Under the pieces are notes generated by a model, which had not been told where the DNA came from, did not search any database, and saw only the letters and a program-made list of their open reading frames with translations. A stretch of DNA of 64,000 nt from Rostrohypoxylon terebratum (Eukaryota; Ascomycota; Sordariomycetes; Xylariales; Hypoxylaceae), in the NCBI GenBank assembly GCA_022497145.1, contig MU385925.1, positions 105,087-169,086 of the forward strand. The letters run 5' to 3'. Shown piece after piece: positions 33,895 to 45,500 of the stretch; the stretch's first letter is position 1, and every line of letters begins with the position of its first letter. Made by a program: the position numbers and the translations under genes.

Positions 33895-36696
33895 ATGACT
33901 GGCCGCGTAAAGCGTGGTAGCAAGCGTGGGGGAAACCGCGCTCCCCCTATCCCAAGGCAACGTGAAAACGACCCATCTGTCTTGGCTGCTCAGAAAGAAG
34001 CAGAACGACGTGAGCGAATCCTCGCCGATCGTCGTCGAATTGAAGCCAAATGGCGTCCTAAGATCCCAGAGGTCCGCAAACTCAACTTTGAGAGCTTCAA
34101 GAATCGATTCCACGATATCGATGAGCCTGACTATGCCATTGAAGTTCTTATGGGCGGTAACCACCTCCAAGCCCAGATCCGACGCGAACAGGCAGCTCGA
34201 CGCAAGGAAGAGCTTGCTCGTGCTCGCCAGAAGTATCTCCTCTCTTATGGTGTTCCCCGAGAGCACATCTACGTCCCTCGCTCCAGGAACGACGCCCAGG
34301 AGCGAGCTAGAAGGGAGAAGCGAGCTGAGGCCGCACAGACCAGCGAGACTGAGCTTCAGCGTATCCGAATTCAATCCCAACCTGTTCTTGGACACCTTAC
34401 TTCGCTCATCAAGGACACTGAGCAGAGGTCTACTCCCCGCACTTTCGTGAGGCCTTTTAAGGCCTTGGTCTACTTCCAGCCAAAGATGAAGGAGATCCTC
34501 GCCACTCTCGAAGAGAAGTGGGCCGACTACGAGGAGCTGGAGGAAGTTGAGTCTGAGAAGATCATCGAGACTCCTGAGGAAGTAGAGATTGTCGAGAAGG
34601 AGGAATCCAAGGAGGATGATGCCGAAGACGAGCCCGGCAGCGACGACGACGATGACAACGATTCTATTCTATCCCTCGACTCTAATGCTGAGGATATTGA
34701 CTCCATCATGGACAGCCCTGAGGCACTCAGGGACATGCGATGCTATGTCAACTTTATTGACAAGGAGGTCATGCCCCTCCACGACCGCTTCGAGGGAACC
34801 GGAGCCGACAAGGTCAAGTTCGACGACCTATGGAGCTTGTTCCGAGTCGGTGACTTGATCTACATGCCTTCCGCAGGAGAGACTGCTGGTCGATACCATG
34901 AGGTCTGGCGAGTCTACCGAACCGAGACTCCTGAGCCGGAAGCGAGTTATCCATCTAAGCTGGGATGGGAGTTTTTCGGCGACGAGCTACAGCAGGACAA
35001 GAAGGCAAAGTTTACCATTTTCGCCTACTACATTGACCATGACGGCAACTCATTTGGTGCTGTGAGACATAAGTTTGAGCTTGAGTCCTTCACAGGCGAA
35101 AGACTCATTGAGAGTCTGGAAGTCTTCCCAATCCGCTACCGACAAGACCACCGAACCCTCCTCGACTCTCTCAAGAAGCAGGGAGAGGATTTCAAGAGGT
35201 TCTTGACTGACCGACACCAGGCTTACAACGCTTGGACCCTGACCCGGAACCCGCCCTTTGACACTAGCGAACCCGAAAATGAGATTCTGCACGACGAAAA
35301 CAGGGAGAAGATGCGACACCCCGAGTTCGTTGAAAGTGATGTCATCGTCGACCTTGCGGAAGCCTACCAGAAGAACCCTGATTGGCGACCCTTATTCCAT
35401 CGACTAACCGTCTCCAAGTCCATCCGTTGTGAGGTGGAAGATGATGACATGAACATTCAGCAGTGGTTCGACGGCGCTCGTCAGAACATGGCGTACGCCC
35501 AGCGCGAAATCGTTCAGAAGGAGGACGGTGTCGAGATGTGGCAGCGCCGCGAGAACCTGAACGTTGATATGTTCCTGCGCCAGCGCACCAAGGGAACCCG
35601 CACCTACGAGGTGAACCCTAGTGCCTTGGAACTGCGAGAAGAAGACCTCGTTCTCCTTCCCAAGCGTATGTTCGCATACGCTCTGCGCGAGAGAAGATTC
35701 TTGCCTGTGAACACCCATTTCTTGAAGCCTATTCGCCGAGAGCAGGGTGTGTTCGAGAACCTCAAGATCTTGAAGGACTACAAGGATATCGTGCGTGGTC
35801 TCGTCGCATCCCACTTCCAGAAGAAGACCCTGGAGAGACGCTATGTCGACATGTCTACCGAGGGTCCCAGCCAGGATCTAATCCAGAACAAGGGTCGAGG
35901 TCTAGTCGTCCTGCTCCATGGTGTTCCCGGTGTGGGTAAGACTGCGACGGCTGAGGCAGTCGCGATGGAATACCGCAAGCCTCTATTTGTAATCACCTGT
36001 GGTGACCTCGGTCTCACGCCCTCCGAGGTCGAGTCCTCGCTCAGCAACGTATTCCGTCTCGCTCACCTGTGGGACTGTGTCCTACTTCTCGACGAAGCCG
36101 ATGTCTTCCTCTCACAACGATCCAAGCTTGACATGAAGCGCAACGCCCTGGTTTCCGTCTTCCTGCGTGTGCTTGAGTACTACAACGGCCTGCTCTTCCT
36201 GACCACGAACAGGGTCGGCACCATCGACGAGGCCTTCAAGTCGCGTATCCATATGTCTCTATACTACCCACCCCTCGACAAGCAGCAAACACGCGACATC
36301 TTCCGACTGAACCTCTCCAAGCTCCGAGAGATCGAATCCCAGCGACACGCGATGACGGGCGAACCAATGCTCATGGTCAAAGACAGCGAGATCATCGACT
36401 TCGCCGGCAAGCACTACGAGGACAACGCGCGGTCCACCGGCTGCTGGAACGGTCGGCAGATCAGGAACGCGTTCCAGATCGCGTCCAGCCTGGCCCATCA
36501 CAACTACACCAACGCCGTCGAAAGCGCGCGCAGCCTCGGACAGCAGCCCCCTCCCGCGCCCGTGCTGGACCGCAGCTTGTTTGAGAAGGTGCAGATGTCG
36601 ACGCAGAGCTTCGATCGCCATATGAAGGAGTCGAAGGGCTTTGACGGAGGCTTGCCTTTGAGGAATACTTTCTATGAGGAGAATAAGTTTGAGTAA
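33895..36696 (+). CDS. AAA ATPase with DUF7025-like region
   Basis: A single exon encodes 933 residues. The N terminus is basic (TGRVKRGSKRGGNR) and charged, with a helical RERILADRRRIEAKW segment, then a highly acidic stretch at about 210-260. Residues about 290-420 (VMPLHDRFEGTG.., DLWSLFRVGDLIYMPSAG, YHEVWRVYR) match the DUF7025-type region common in fungal AAA proteins. The ATPase core has Walker A HGVPGVGKTATAE (about 675-688), Walker B CVLLLDEADVFL (about 726-738), a sensor-1 LTTNR and an arginine-finger-like SRIHMSLYY segment. A C-terminal lid with a GCWNGRQIRNAFQIA sequence follows. The family is abundant in filamentous ascomycetes with unknown cellular targets. Codon use is strongly GC-ending compared with flanking DNA, suggesting good expression. 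The single-exon structure is unusual next to the multi-intron genes around it. Confidence 0.9.
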   Translation: MTGRVKRGSKRGGNRAPPIPRQRENDPSVLAAQKEAERRERILADRRRIEAKWRPKIPEVRKLNFESFKNRFHDIDEPDYAIEVLMGGNHLQAQIRREQAARRKEELARARQKYLLSYGVPREHIYVPRSRNDAQERARREKRAEAAQTSETELQRIRIQSQPVLGHLTSLIKDTEQRSTPRTFVRPFKALVYFQPKMKEILATLEEKWADYEELEEVESEKIIETPEEVEIVEKEESKEDDAEDEPGSDDDDDNDSILSLDSNAEDIDSIMDSPEALRDMRCYVNFIDKEVMPLHDRFEGTGADKVKFDDLWSLFRVGDLIYMPSAGETAGRYHEVWRVYRTETPEPEASYPSKLGWEFFGDELQQDKKAKFTIFAYYIDHDGNSFGAVRHKFELESFTGERLIESLEVFPIRYRQDHRTLLDSLKKQGEDFKRFLTDRHQAYNAWTLTRNPPFDTSEPENEILHDENREKMRHPEFVESDVIVDLAEAYQKNPDWRPLFHRLTVSKSIRCEVEDDDMNIQQWFDGARQNMAYAQREIVQKEDGVEMWQRRENLNVDMFLRQRTKGTRTYEVNPSALELREEDLVLLPKRMFAYALRERRFLPVNTHFLKPIRREQGVFENLKILKDYKDIVRGLVASHFQKKTLERRYVDMSTEGPSQDLIQNKGRGLVVLLHGVPGVGKTATAEAVAMEYRKPLFVITCGDLGLTPSEVESSLSNVFRLAHLWDCVLLLDEADVFLSQRSKLDMKRNALVSVFLRVLEYYNGLLFLTTNRVGTIDEAFKSRIHMSLYYPPLDKQQTRDIFRLNLSKLREIESQRHAMTGEPMLMVKDSEIIDFAGKHYEDNARSTGCWNGRQIRNAFQIASSLAHHNYTNAVESARSLGQQPPPAPVLDRSLFEKVQMSTQSFDRHMKESKGFDGGLPLRNTFYEENKFE

Positions 36697-37457
36697 GGGA
36701 TTTCGTCGTTCGTTGACCTTTGAGTCTGGGGTTTGGATTGGTTGCTACCTAGGCCCTAGGGAGGGTTATCTAGCGGAAGACGCGGTTGCGTTATGATTAT
36801 TGACGATTTTCTTAGGAATATTGGCGGGATCTCGCTTGGGTACATGAAGAACGATCTTTGCCTAGCTTCGTAGGAACATATTATGTAGCGGCATCATCAA
36901 TATGATTTTTGCCCACATGTTCGCGTCGTTTCTTGTTGTTGGCGGTGATGGCGCTGTATTGGGATTGTACAACCTTGTAAGGTCCTAGAAGTTTAGTGAT
37001 GGTAAGCGCTGTAAATCCTGGAGGTCTCCATGGAGGGGCTCTTCGCTACGGGCTAGCCCTGTGGGTTTTACCCCTCCAAATAGGGGTAAATTATCGCTGC
37101 CAATTTTTCAATTTTGCTCCTCACTCACTGTAAATGCTGGCCAATTCATACAATCTCATTTTCAATGTTAAATGTCCAAAACTTGCTCGATATTTTCTTG
37201 GTTATTCTCTGGATTTGGATGACATAAACTGCAACGTCAGTGATGAATAACTTTCTCAATTTCATGTGAAAGGGGAGTGTTTGAATTTAATGACATTTCT
37301 ATCATGAATTGGCTGGTTCGATGTCGAAATGATTGCGACGGGTCCGTGAGACAACTATTAACCACCGCAAATTTCATCATTCATATCTCGTAGCACTCAA
37401 TTCCGATCCTAACCTAACCGCGCAAATCAGATGCTTAAACATCGGCATCGAAGCCGT
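36697..37457. other. Convergent spacer with GC palindromes
   Basis: About 760 nt between convergent genes. At 37032-37091 it has clustered inverted repeats: GGAGGGG facing CCCCTCC, the palindrome GGGCTAGCCC (37050-37059), and TTTACCCCT facing AGGGGTAAA across a 6-nt loop. A second inverted pair, around GGCCAATTCAT (37140) and ATGAATTGGC (37304), brackets about 160 nt. These look like remnants of a small non-coding element, not a gene. Confidence 0.45.
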
Positions 37458-38269
37458 TTACACTTCGTGCAGGAACTGGTTGAACCAGTTGACAGCCGCG
37501 TTCTTAGCTCTGACCACAGCGAGACGCTCGCCGGGCTTATTCTCGTCGGCGCGAACCAAGGCGCCGTGCTCGACACCGGCGAAATGGCGGTAATCCCACT
37601 CGATTCCTAATTTCGGAAGAGTCTCAAAAGTGTACGCCTTTAATTCGGGGGTGTACACGGGATCGTGCTCCGGCGCGAGGAGTTGAGTGGGGACAGCGAC
37701 CTCGTCGATATCCTTGTTAGTCAGGAGAGACGGGTGGCCGGTGGAGATGGCGTCGACTAGGGGTGGGTTGTGCTCCTTCGCGCCGAGGCGGAAGACAGCC
37801 CACCCGCCGTAGCAATAGCCGATGGCGCCAACCTTCTTGTACTTGGCCTTCAGCGTCTTGGCGGCGGCGAAGATCTCAGGCTCGCGGATCTCGCGAGCGT
37901 TGCGCTTTATGAAGCCGGCAAAGTCGAATTTGGTAAAGTCGCCGGCTAGGATGGGAGCCGGCTCGACGATTTCACCATCGAAGAAGTCCGGGAGGTATAC
38001 CGTCGCGTTGATCTCTTTCGCGAAGTGGTCCGCGAGCAGACGTGCGTTGGGGAAGGTCCACCCCAGAACATCGTGGATGATCAGGAGGGCGACATCAGGG
38101 TTGTCGCCTGCGATGTCTAGTGTGCCAAGAGTTGGTAAAGGGTTCTGTAAAGTTGGTTGAGATCGGGAAGTTCTGACTTACAGACATCGTTGCCGTTGAG
38201 CTTTGAGATCTTACCGGTGGGCGTACCGCTCCACTTGAACCCCTTGATGCAACACTCTTGCAGAGACAT
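37458..38269 (-). CDS. Dienelactone hydrolase family protein
   Basis: Exons 38269-38182 and 38116-37458 (65-nt intron) give 248 residues, the normal size of the family. After SLQECCIKGFKWSGTPTGKIS, a typical fungal opening, come LLIIHDVLGW, then the nucleophile in GAIGYCYGGWAV (Cys131), the acid in LLAPEHDPVY and the histidine in FAGVEHGAL. Family members hydrolyse dienelactone in the modified ortho-cleavage of (chloro)aromatics, but many fungal homologues have other, undefined ester substrates. It is probably cytosolic or mitochondrial; no signal peptide is seen. It converges with the AAA ATPase gene. A TATATAAA box lies about 45 nt upstream of the start on the minus-strand side. Confidence 0.9.
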
Positions 38270-38748
38270 TTTGGAATCGAATATCTATAGGATCAAGGAT
38301 TTGATTAGTATATAAATTTTTTTTCGACAATGGATAGAAGTCGTGTGGTTGAGGGGAAAATGAGGCTACGAACTAAGTCATCCTTTATATCACACTAGTT
38401 AAATAAGTACATAACCTTAGAACGTCTAGGACTTACCTAGTAGCTCCTACTTACCCCTGTGGACATAGCGGTCTTAGGACTCTTGGTCGGACTCCTGGTC
38501 TAGCTATTCCGCCCTGTCGGCCTAGTCTATTATTGATTCAACAGACTACAGTTGCACATGATGCGGGGTATAGTGGGATCTGGTGTATCACTGCTGCTCG
38601 GTGCTCGCTTTATACGCCTATTCCGAGAAACCATCATTTCGTCTACGTCAATCGCACGACCATATACGGCCCTTGCAGCATGTCATACGCTGTATGATAA
38701 CGAACCGGGTTATCAATCAGTAGCATAAGCTTGCCGTATTTTGTTGTG
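38270..38748. other. Intergenic spacer left of the MITE
   Basis: About 480 nt of AT-rich DNA between the dienelactone hydrolase start and the MITE. No gene is seen; it should contain the hydrolase promoter. Confidence 0.5.
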
Positions 38749-38750
38749 TA

Positions 38751-38913
38751 TCTCCCGAAGTGCGAGAAAACAGCAGTTACAGAAACCCATAAAAAAATAA
38801 AGGGATGCATCCAATCGAAATTGAAGAAAGCCCTGCCAAGACTTTTTTAGCCAATAGAATCGAAGATTTAATGGGTTGACTTTGTAACTGCTGTTTTCTC
38901 GCACTTCGTCAGA
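38751..38913. mobile_element. 163-bp MITE with TA target-site duplication
   Basis: The element starts TCTCCCGAAGTGCGAG and ends CTCGCACTTCGTCAGA; the ends are inverted repeats of about 31 bp with two mismatches, including a perfect 26-bp core (ACAGCAGTTACA inward). Beyond that the inversion resumes after a short shift (AAACCCAT against ATGGGTT). It is flanked by TA on both sides (38749-38750 and 38914-38915), as for Tc1/mariner or Fot1/pogo insertions. The 163-bp length and lack of coding capacity make it a MITE that must have been moved by a transposase encoded elsewhere. The ends are nearly identical, so the insertion looks fairly young and not RIP-mutated. A TATATAAAAG box abuts the right end. 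Confidence 0.85.
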
Positions 38914-39832
38914 TACTATATAAAAGCCCGGGACTTATCGCGGATGTACTCGGCGGACGAGCACTTATCCCGTATCTTAGGTACAGAATAATTTCTTTTT
39001 TCTTCGATATAAATTACCTTTAACATACAAATACTGTCCTGGTATTAGTGCCGGAGTTGAATGGTATCGGATTTCACGGGCTTCAACGGATCTGAGATAG
39101 AACCCCGCTATTCCGGACCCGCCTTATTTGGCTAGAGCAAACCGGTCTTACGATTCAGAAAAAGAAGTCGCGATGCTCATGATTTCGCAATGGAAAAAAA
39201 TGAGACCCGTCCCTTCCTTTGCGTACCTAATAATAAGTAAGCTTTCAATTTTAACATTCATTGTCCTCGGTTTATAATTAGGTAGGTGCTAGGTATACCT
39301 AGGTATACCTAGGTATAATACTATAAGTCATCGGAACATTAGTCATCGAAACATTAACTAAACTTGGCCACGCCTACCAACTAGGTAGTCATCTATGGAT
39401 GCCTACCTACATAATACTTACCAAACTGCTAAATATCCATACCTATACCGCCCTCGTCATTGTGGTGGATATGTCGCGATACGTCGGTATTCGGAGTGTT
39501 AACTTAGGCCGATGTTTAACGAATCGCCATAAATTTCCGAGCCCCGAAATCGTGTGGACTCAGAACCAAGTTGTAATCAATTTGGCTCTTAAAAGAAAAA
39601 AAGGGGGGAGGGGGAGGGGGTAAATAAATGTCGTTTTTATAACTGTTATTTATTCAATCCAGGTTGTGTTGGAAGTGTTGGTGTTTTGGTCTGCTAACAT
39701 TTATTCCCTTTTCCTCTACCCCACGTAAAATGAAAGTCACTCTGCTATTACCGCTTATTCGTGAAAATTTCGTGATTTGATCTATACCCCTCTTCTATCC
39801 CTCTTCTAATCAAGCCACGATCAATAACTATA
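38914..39832. other. Intergenic spacer right of the MITE
   Basis: About 900 nt before the amidase start. It holds the CTAGGTATAC repeat (listed separately), a GGGGGGAGGGGGAGGGGG purine run near 39602 and a T/C-rich promoter leader. No gene is seen. Confidence 0.5.
39289..39317. repeat. CTAGGTATAC tandem palindromic repeat
   Basis: Three head-to-tail copies of CTAGGTATAC, each able to base-pair with its neighbour because the junction reads TATACCTAGGTATA. It is an extreme instance of the CCTAGGTA words scattered through the intergenic DNA of this window. Confidence 0.85.
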
Positions 39833-41365
39833 ATGGATAAACCATACCTTTTAACTGCTGTCGAGGCACTTAATCTGCTTAAAAGCAATAGTATTAGCGT
39901 TGAAGAATATGTATCTTCCCTGTTAAGGCGTATCCGGGAACGGGACAACGTAGTCAAGGCTTGGGCTTACCTCGGTATGCATTTCATCGCCTGTGTTGAA
40001 CTGTAATCGCAGAGGCTAATCATTCCTTGTTTTCACCAGATCCAGCATCTGTACTCAGCCAAGCTCGAGCCCTGGACCAAATCCCCCAAGACCAGAGAGG
40101 GCCACTTCATGGTCTCGCAGTAGGCGTCAAAGATATCATGAATACTAAAGGTTTCTCAAACCACACCTACGATCAGTATACGACTTATGCATCTTAGATA
40201 TGCCAACTGAGTTTGGTTCTCCCATATATAAGGGAAACCAGTCAGCGCTTGATTCCTCCGCAGTCGCCATTTTACGAGCTGCTGGAGCTCTTATCTTCGG
40301 TTGGTCTATATTGATCCCTCATATTTACACAACCTGATATTTGCGAAGGAAAAACAACTACGACAGAATTCACCGTCACAAATTCGGGGGGAGGGAGTTT
40401 TGGTCCGAATACTACTAACCCCCACGACCCAAACCGTACTCCAGGAGGCTCCTCGAGTGGGTCTGCGGCAGCGGTGGCTGACTTCCAAGTGACAGTCAGC
40501 CTTGGAGCGCAGACTGGCGGCAGCATCATCCGTCCGGCGTCTTTCACCGGGGTCTATGCTATGAAGCCAACCTACAATGCAATCTCAACTGAAGGCCAGA
40601 AAGGCTATGCTCCTACTTTTGACACTCTCGGCTTCTTCGCTCGTAGTGTTGATGACCTACAGCTTCTAGCAGAAGTTTTCGGTCTCCGGGACGATGTGGT
40701 TCCACGAGAAATTCCACTGAATCAAGTCTCAGTTGCCTTAATTGAGACTCCAATGTGGCCGTCAGCAGGACACGGAACCAGAGCCGCTATGGAAAGTGCT
40801 GCGGTTATTCTCCAAAACAATGGCGTCCAGGTTGAAAAAAAAGAATTCCCGCTTGGCGTTGATTCCGATACCCTAGTTCAAATACAGAAGATTATTTTCG
40901 CGGGTGAAGCCCAAGTGACCTTCTTCAGAGAATATCAGGTAGACAAAGCCCGTTTGTCCCCGGAAACCCGCGGTATTGTTGAAAACAGTAATTATACAAA
41001 AGCTGAGAGGATGGCGGCTGTTGACGCATATGCTGGTATACGTGAAGCAATGAATAAGTTGGCCGAGAAATATTCATTCATTCTTACGCCCAGCGCTATT
41101 GACGAAGCTCCATTGGGACTGGATGATATGGGCAGCGCGATTTTTAATACCCACTGGACGGCGAGTACCTATCTAAATTTATTGTCATTTTCAGGGTTCC
41201 GCTAACCTACAACAGGGATTTCATATGCCCGTCGTCAACGTGCCTGGTTTTCACGGTGCCAATGGCTTGCCAATCGGCTTGTCTCTTGTAGCCCCTAGAT
41301 ACTACGACCTGCATCTCTTGGAGATGAGCAAAGCCTTTAGTGAGCTCTTTGGCAAAGAAGTTTGA
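39833..41365 (+). pseudogene. Amidase-signature enzyme with apparent frameshift
   Basis: Exons 39833-39974, 40040-40150, 40198-40299 and 40349-41164 join in phase. The protein has DIMNTK then DMPTEFGSPIYKGN, and the amidase signature GGSSSGSAAAVADFQV with the Ser-cisSer-Lys triad (Lys in GVKDI, Ser in GGSIIRP, nucleophile in the next strand). Two introns have weak donors (GTTTCT, GTTGGT). The last exon, about 41216-41365, clearly encodes the conserved end MPVVNVPGFHGANGLPIGLSLVAPR. However, the only donor before it (41165) is in phase 1, while both acceptors (ending 41194 and 41215) need phase 0, so no canonical splice keeps the frame. One extra base near GGGATTT would explain this. Amidases of this group hydrolyse small amides; without the C-terminal strand the enzyme would probably be inactive. 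It may also be a sequencing error. Confidence 0.7.
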
Positions 41366-42523
41366 ACGCACAGAAGTGAAGGCATAATACTTTTGGTTAT
41401 ACGGTGAAGACCGATCGTAATGCTGATTACGTATGCTTTTGTGTATAGCATACGTCGGAGACTTTGCACTAGCATCCATGGATGAGATAGTTGGTAAGGA
41501 CGATATAAGATATATTCCGTCAGATGATGCTATAATAGCAATGCAAGTATGTTGGTACTGGTGAGGAAGTCATCGCGAAACTAGCCTCAAGTGGCGAAAC
41601 ATGGGCAAGATGACGGTACTTAGGTCCTAGGAACCGATTATTCTCGTCGGTGAGATTGTCCCAGTACCCTCCAAGGCTGACTAGGTAGGTACTCTAGAGA
41701 GAGATTAAAAGGCTGCGAATAACCCTACACAGCGTCGTTTCTTGGACAAGTTGATAATTCTAGTAGAGCCCAGAGAATTTTCTCAAAGATCGATACCTTC
41801 AAAGCTTACTTAGATATATAGGTATTAATATAGGGTGGGATGTAGATAGTCTGAATCTATTTGAGTATAGTTCTCAACGGGATCGATTTTAGCTACTTAG
41901 ACTTAAACCTGGTAGGTTAAAGTACTAAATTGGGTGATCGACATAATTAAATTATTAAGCAGCGAATCGCCCCCCGTTCCAGTCGGAACGCCCTCGATTC
42001 GATTGATTGGTTTATTGGTAAAAAGCATTAACTGAATTGAACTAGGCAGGTTTTGGTCTGGTCTGTTCGGAGCGCTGATTTAGAAATCAATATTCCGTTG
42101 TGAATCTCCAATTCAACCTTGTGATGCACTTTTGGTGGTTATCTTCAACAATATTCTTCTAATCATCTTAGAAAAAGCCTTGTCAATACCTTTTCATTAT
42201 ATTCTTGTAAAATTCCTGCCTCCTTGGCTCCTTTCCTCTTCAGTTGTTTCCTCCCCGGCCCCCCGGCCCCCCTGTCGCTTTTTAAGACCCACTACCCCAG
42301 GGACTCTTTTTTCATTCTTCTTATTCGTCGCTTAAGCGCCGGTCTGACTTCCTTTATCAATCTCCCATGTCCTCTCACATATAGTCTTCTATTTCGACAT
42401 CTGCTTAGTTTGCAATAACTACCTACATAGTAGATAATCCATGGACTCGAATGCGATGTTTCCGTCGCATAGTCAAACCACTTTCGTTGCATCTTTTGAA
42501 GCCATCAGTCCGATCAGTCCGAG
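41366..42523. other. Intergenic, promoter of the HET gene
   Basis: About 1.1 kb without a gene. The last 300 nt are pyrimidine-rich (CCCCGGCCCCCCGGCCCCCC near 42255, CTTTTTTCATTCTTC near 42305), as expected for a fungal promoter and leader. ATCAGTCCGATCAGTCC (42504-42520) lies directly upstream of the start codon. Confidence 0.5.
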
Positions 42524-45500
42524 ATGCGTCTCCTCTATCGGAATGAAGACGGAACGTTTCAACTCACCAAGGATTTAGCTGGTGAAGAACTCCCCAGTTA
42601 TGCTATATTGTCGCATACATGGCTTCTAGATGGTGACGAAGAAGTCACTTACGATGATCTCGTGCGGGGAAACACGAAATCTAAGCCAGCTGGCTATGCT
42701 AAGATTGAATTTTGTGGTGAACAGGCCACCAAAGATGGCTTGGAATACTTTTGGTTGGATACTTGCTGCATCAATAGAAACAGCAGTGCTGAGCTTCAGG
42801 AGGCAATAACTACAATGTTCACCTGGTATCGCAACGCTACTCGATGTTACGCATATCTGACGGATGTTTCCGCCAACGGGGCACCTAGCCGGGTTATCGA
42901 CGATGAATACCCTCTACTCTCGTGGGAGCCAGCCTTTCGCCGCAGTAGATGGTTTACTCGGGGCTGGACGCTCCAAGAACTTCTTGCCCCAGCATCTGTT
43001 GAGTTCTTCTCTGTCGAGGGTATACGGCTGGGCGACAAGAAATCTCTTCAATCAATCATTCATGAGATAACAGGAATCCCCCATGAGGCTCTCCGTGGAG
43101 AGGCTGTAGCAAATTTCACTGTGGATCAACGTCTCTCGTGGGCGGCTAATCGGCAGACAAAACGCAAAGAAGATAAGGCATATTGTTTGCTAGGCATCTT
43201 CAATATATTTATGCCGCTCCTATATGGAGAAGGAGACCACGCGTTTGACCGGCTACGGCAAGAAATTGATAAGAAAAATGCAGAGAATGCCAAACGAGAC
43301 CATCTCTTGGCTTTATTGCCTGTTGCTTCGGAAGCTGCTTTTAATTCACGCCACAACCAACACGAGCCAACTTGTCTTCCGAACACCAGAACGGAGCTAC
43401 TCCATGAAATAGAAAAATGGATTGAGACTCCTAACGAAAGATGTATCTTCTGGCTCAACGGCATAGCGGGTACGGGAAAATCTACGGTAGCTCGCACTGT
43501 TGCTAGAACCCATTATAATCGTGGAGATCTAGGGGCGAACTTTTTCTTTTCGAGAGGCGGTGGTGACTTAAGCAATGCTAACAAGTTAGTTACGACCCTT
43601 TCTCGGCAGCTAGCGGCAAGGCTACCGCCAGTAAGACGCTACATATGTGAAGCCATCGACGAGCAGGAAGATATTATGAGCTTATCTCTCAAGGACCAAT
43701 GGGAAAAGTTAATAATCAATCCGTTATCGAAACTCCACAGCAAATACCTCGAGTCCACAGTCGTAATCGTCATTGACGCGCTGGATGAATGTGAAAGTGA
43801 AAGAGACGTCCGAGTTCTAATCAGGGTTTTGAGTACTTCTAGATTACTCAATAACGTTCGGCTACGAGTCTTCGTCACTAGCAGACCTGATATCCTGATT
43901 CGTCACGGCTTTACAAAGATACCAGAAGTGGAACGTGAGGTCTTTGCCCTCCACCAAATCTCACCTGACATAATCGACCGGGACATTAGTATATTCTTCG
44001 AAAATCACCTTTTAGCGATCCGAGAAGAACGTGGCTTTGAAGATGACTGGCCTGGTACGAGGATCATCAAACGCTTAGTCGAGATTTCCTGTGGACTTTT
44101 CATATGGGCTTCAACTGCATGTCGTTTTATCCGCGAAGGCAGACGGCTTGCTAAGAGACGCATCAAAATCCTTATCAATGGATATAGTTCTGGCGTAGGC
44201 CCGGAGAAGCAATTGGACCTCATATACACCAATGTCCTTCGAAATGCCATCCAACAAGACTACAATGAAAAGGAGAAGCAGGAGTTGTGTATCATGTTTA
44301 GAGACGTCCTTGGAAGCATTGTGATACTCTGCTCTCCTCTTTCTATGGAATCGCTAGCGGAGTTGCTCACCATACCCTTAGGTGATATCAAGGACACCCT
44401 AGCTGATCTACACACTATCTTCAACATCCCTCCCAAAACATCCTATCCCCTTCGTCTACACCACCCCACATTTCGCGACTTCCTTCTCGATAAGGAGCGG
44501 TGCAGGGACCTCGATTTTTGGATAGATCAGAAGCAGGCCCACAAGGCTTTAGTAGACAACTGCCTCGCACTAATGTCAAAGAAACTTAAAAGTGATATAT
44601 GTGGCCTTGGATCGCCAGGTACTCTTATAGAGAATGTGGAACCTAGCCTGATAGAACGATGCATACCCCCAGATCTCCAATATGCATGCCTCTACTGGGT
44701 TGAGCATTGCCGACAAAGCGGAATGCGTCTAGCTGATGGAGATACAGTCGAACGTTTCTTCAGAGAGCATTTCCTTCATTGGCTCGAGGCCATCAACTTG
44801 ATGGGGAAAAGCGCGGAGATGGGTGCCATAATAAGACTATACCATGCCATCCTCGCGGTAAGTACGTTTTATATCAGTCTTACTCACTCGCCTACTTACT
44901 GACGTAGGGAATGAGCTAGCCTGACATCAATCGACGTCAAATCCCGTTCGTCAAAGATGCAAGACGATTTATCTTCAAGTTCCAGAACATCATTAAGCGG
45001 GCACCCCTTCAAACTTACTGTGCGGCCCTTTCCTTTGTTCCATCGAGCAACGAATTGAAGCGTCAATTCCAAAGCCAGATACACCCATGGATCAAGAGCA
45101 TCCAAACCGCCGAAGCAGATGTGCCGGAGGCAAAAGATGAGTTCAACTACGTTAGCGACCTAGCTTTTACTCCAGATAGCAAGAAAATTGTGTCGGGATC
45201 AAATTTTGAGACAGTTAGGTCCTGGGATGTAGCAACGAGAGCCACATTATGTGGATACGAGGGAGCTACCGATAAAATGAGCTCGGTCGCCATATCGCCA
45301 GATGGAATGACCGTTGCAGCGGGCTCAGATGATTTTACCGTTATGGCATGGGATCTTGAAACGAAAAAAATGCACTATTCTATTAAAGCCCACTCTGGTT
45401 GGGTTAACTCTGTGGCATTCTCCCCAAATGGTAAAATCCTCGCGTCTGGTGCCATGGATGAAACAGTTGCTCTCTGGGACGCTTTGACTGGAGAAGAAAT

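Noticed and set aside
34527..34736. Minus-strand Ser-rich frame inside the AAA ATPase gene
   Set aside because: It is the antisense of the acidic Glu/Asp stretch of the ATPase.
36259..36621. Minus-strand frame over the end of the AAA ATPase gene
   Set aside because: Antisense of a GC-rich coding region.
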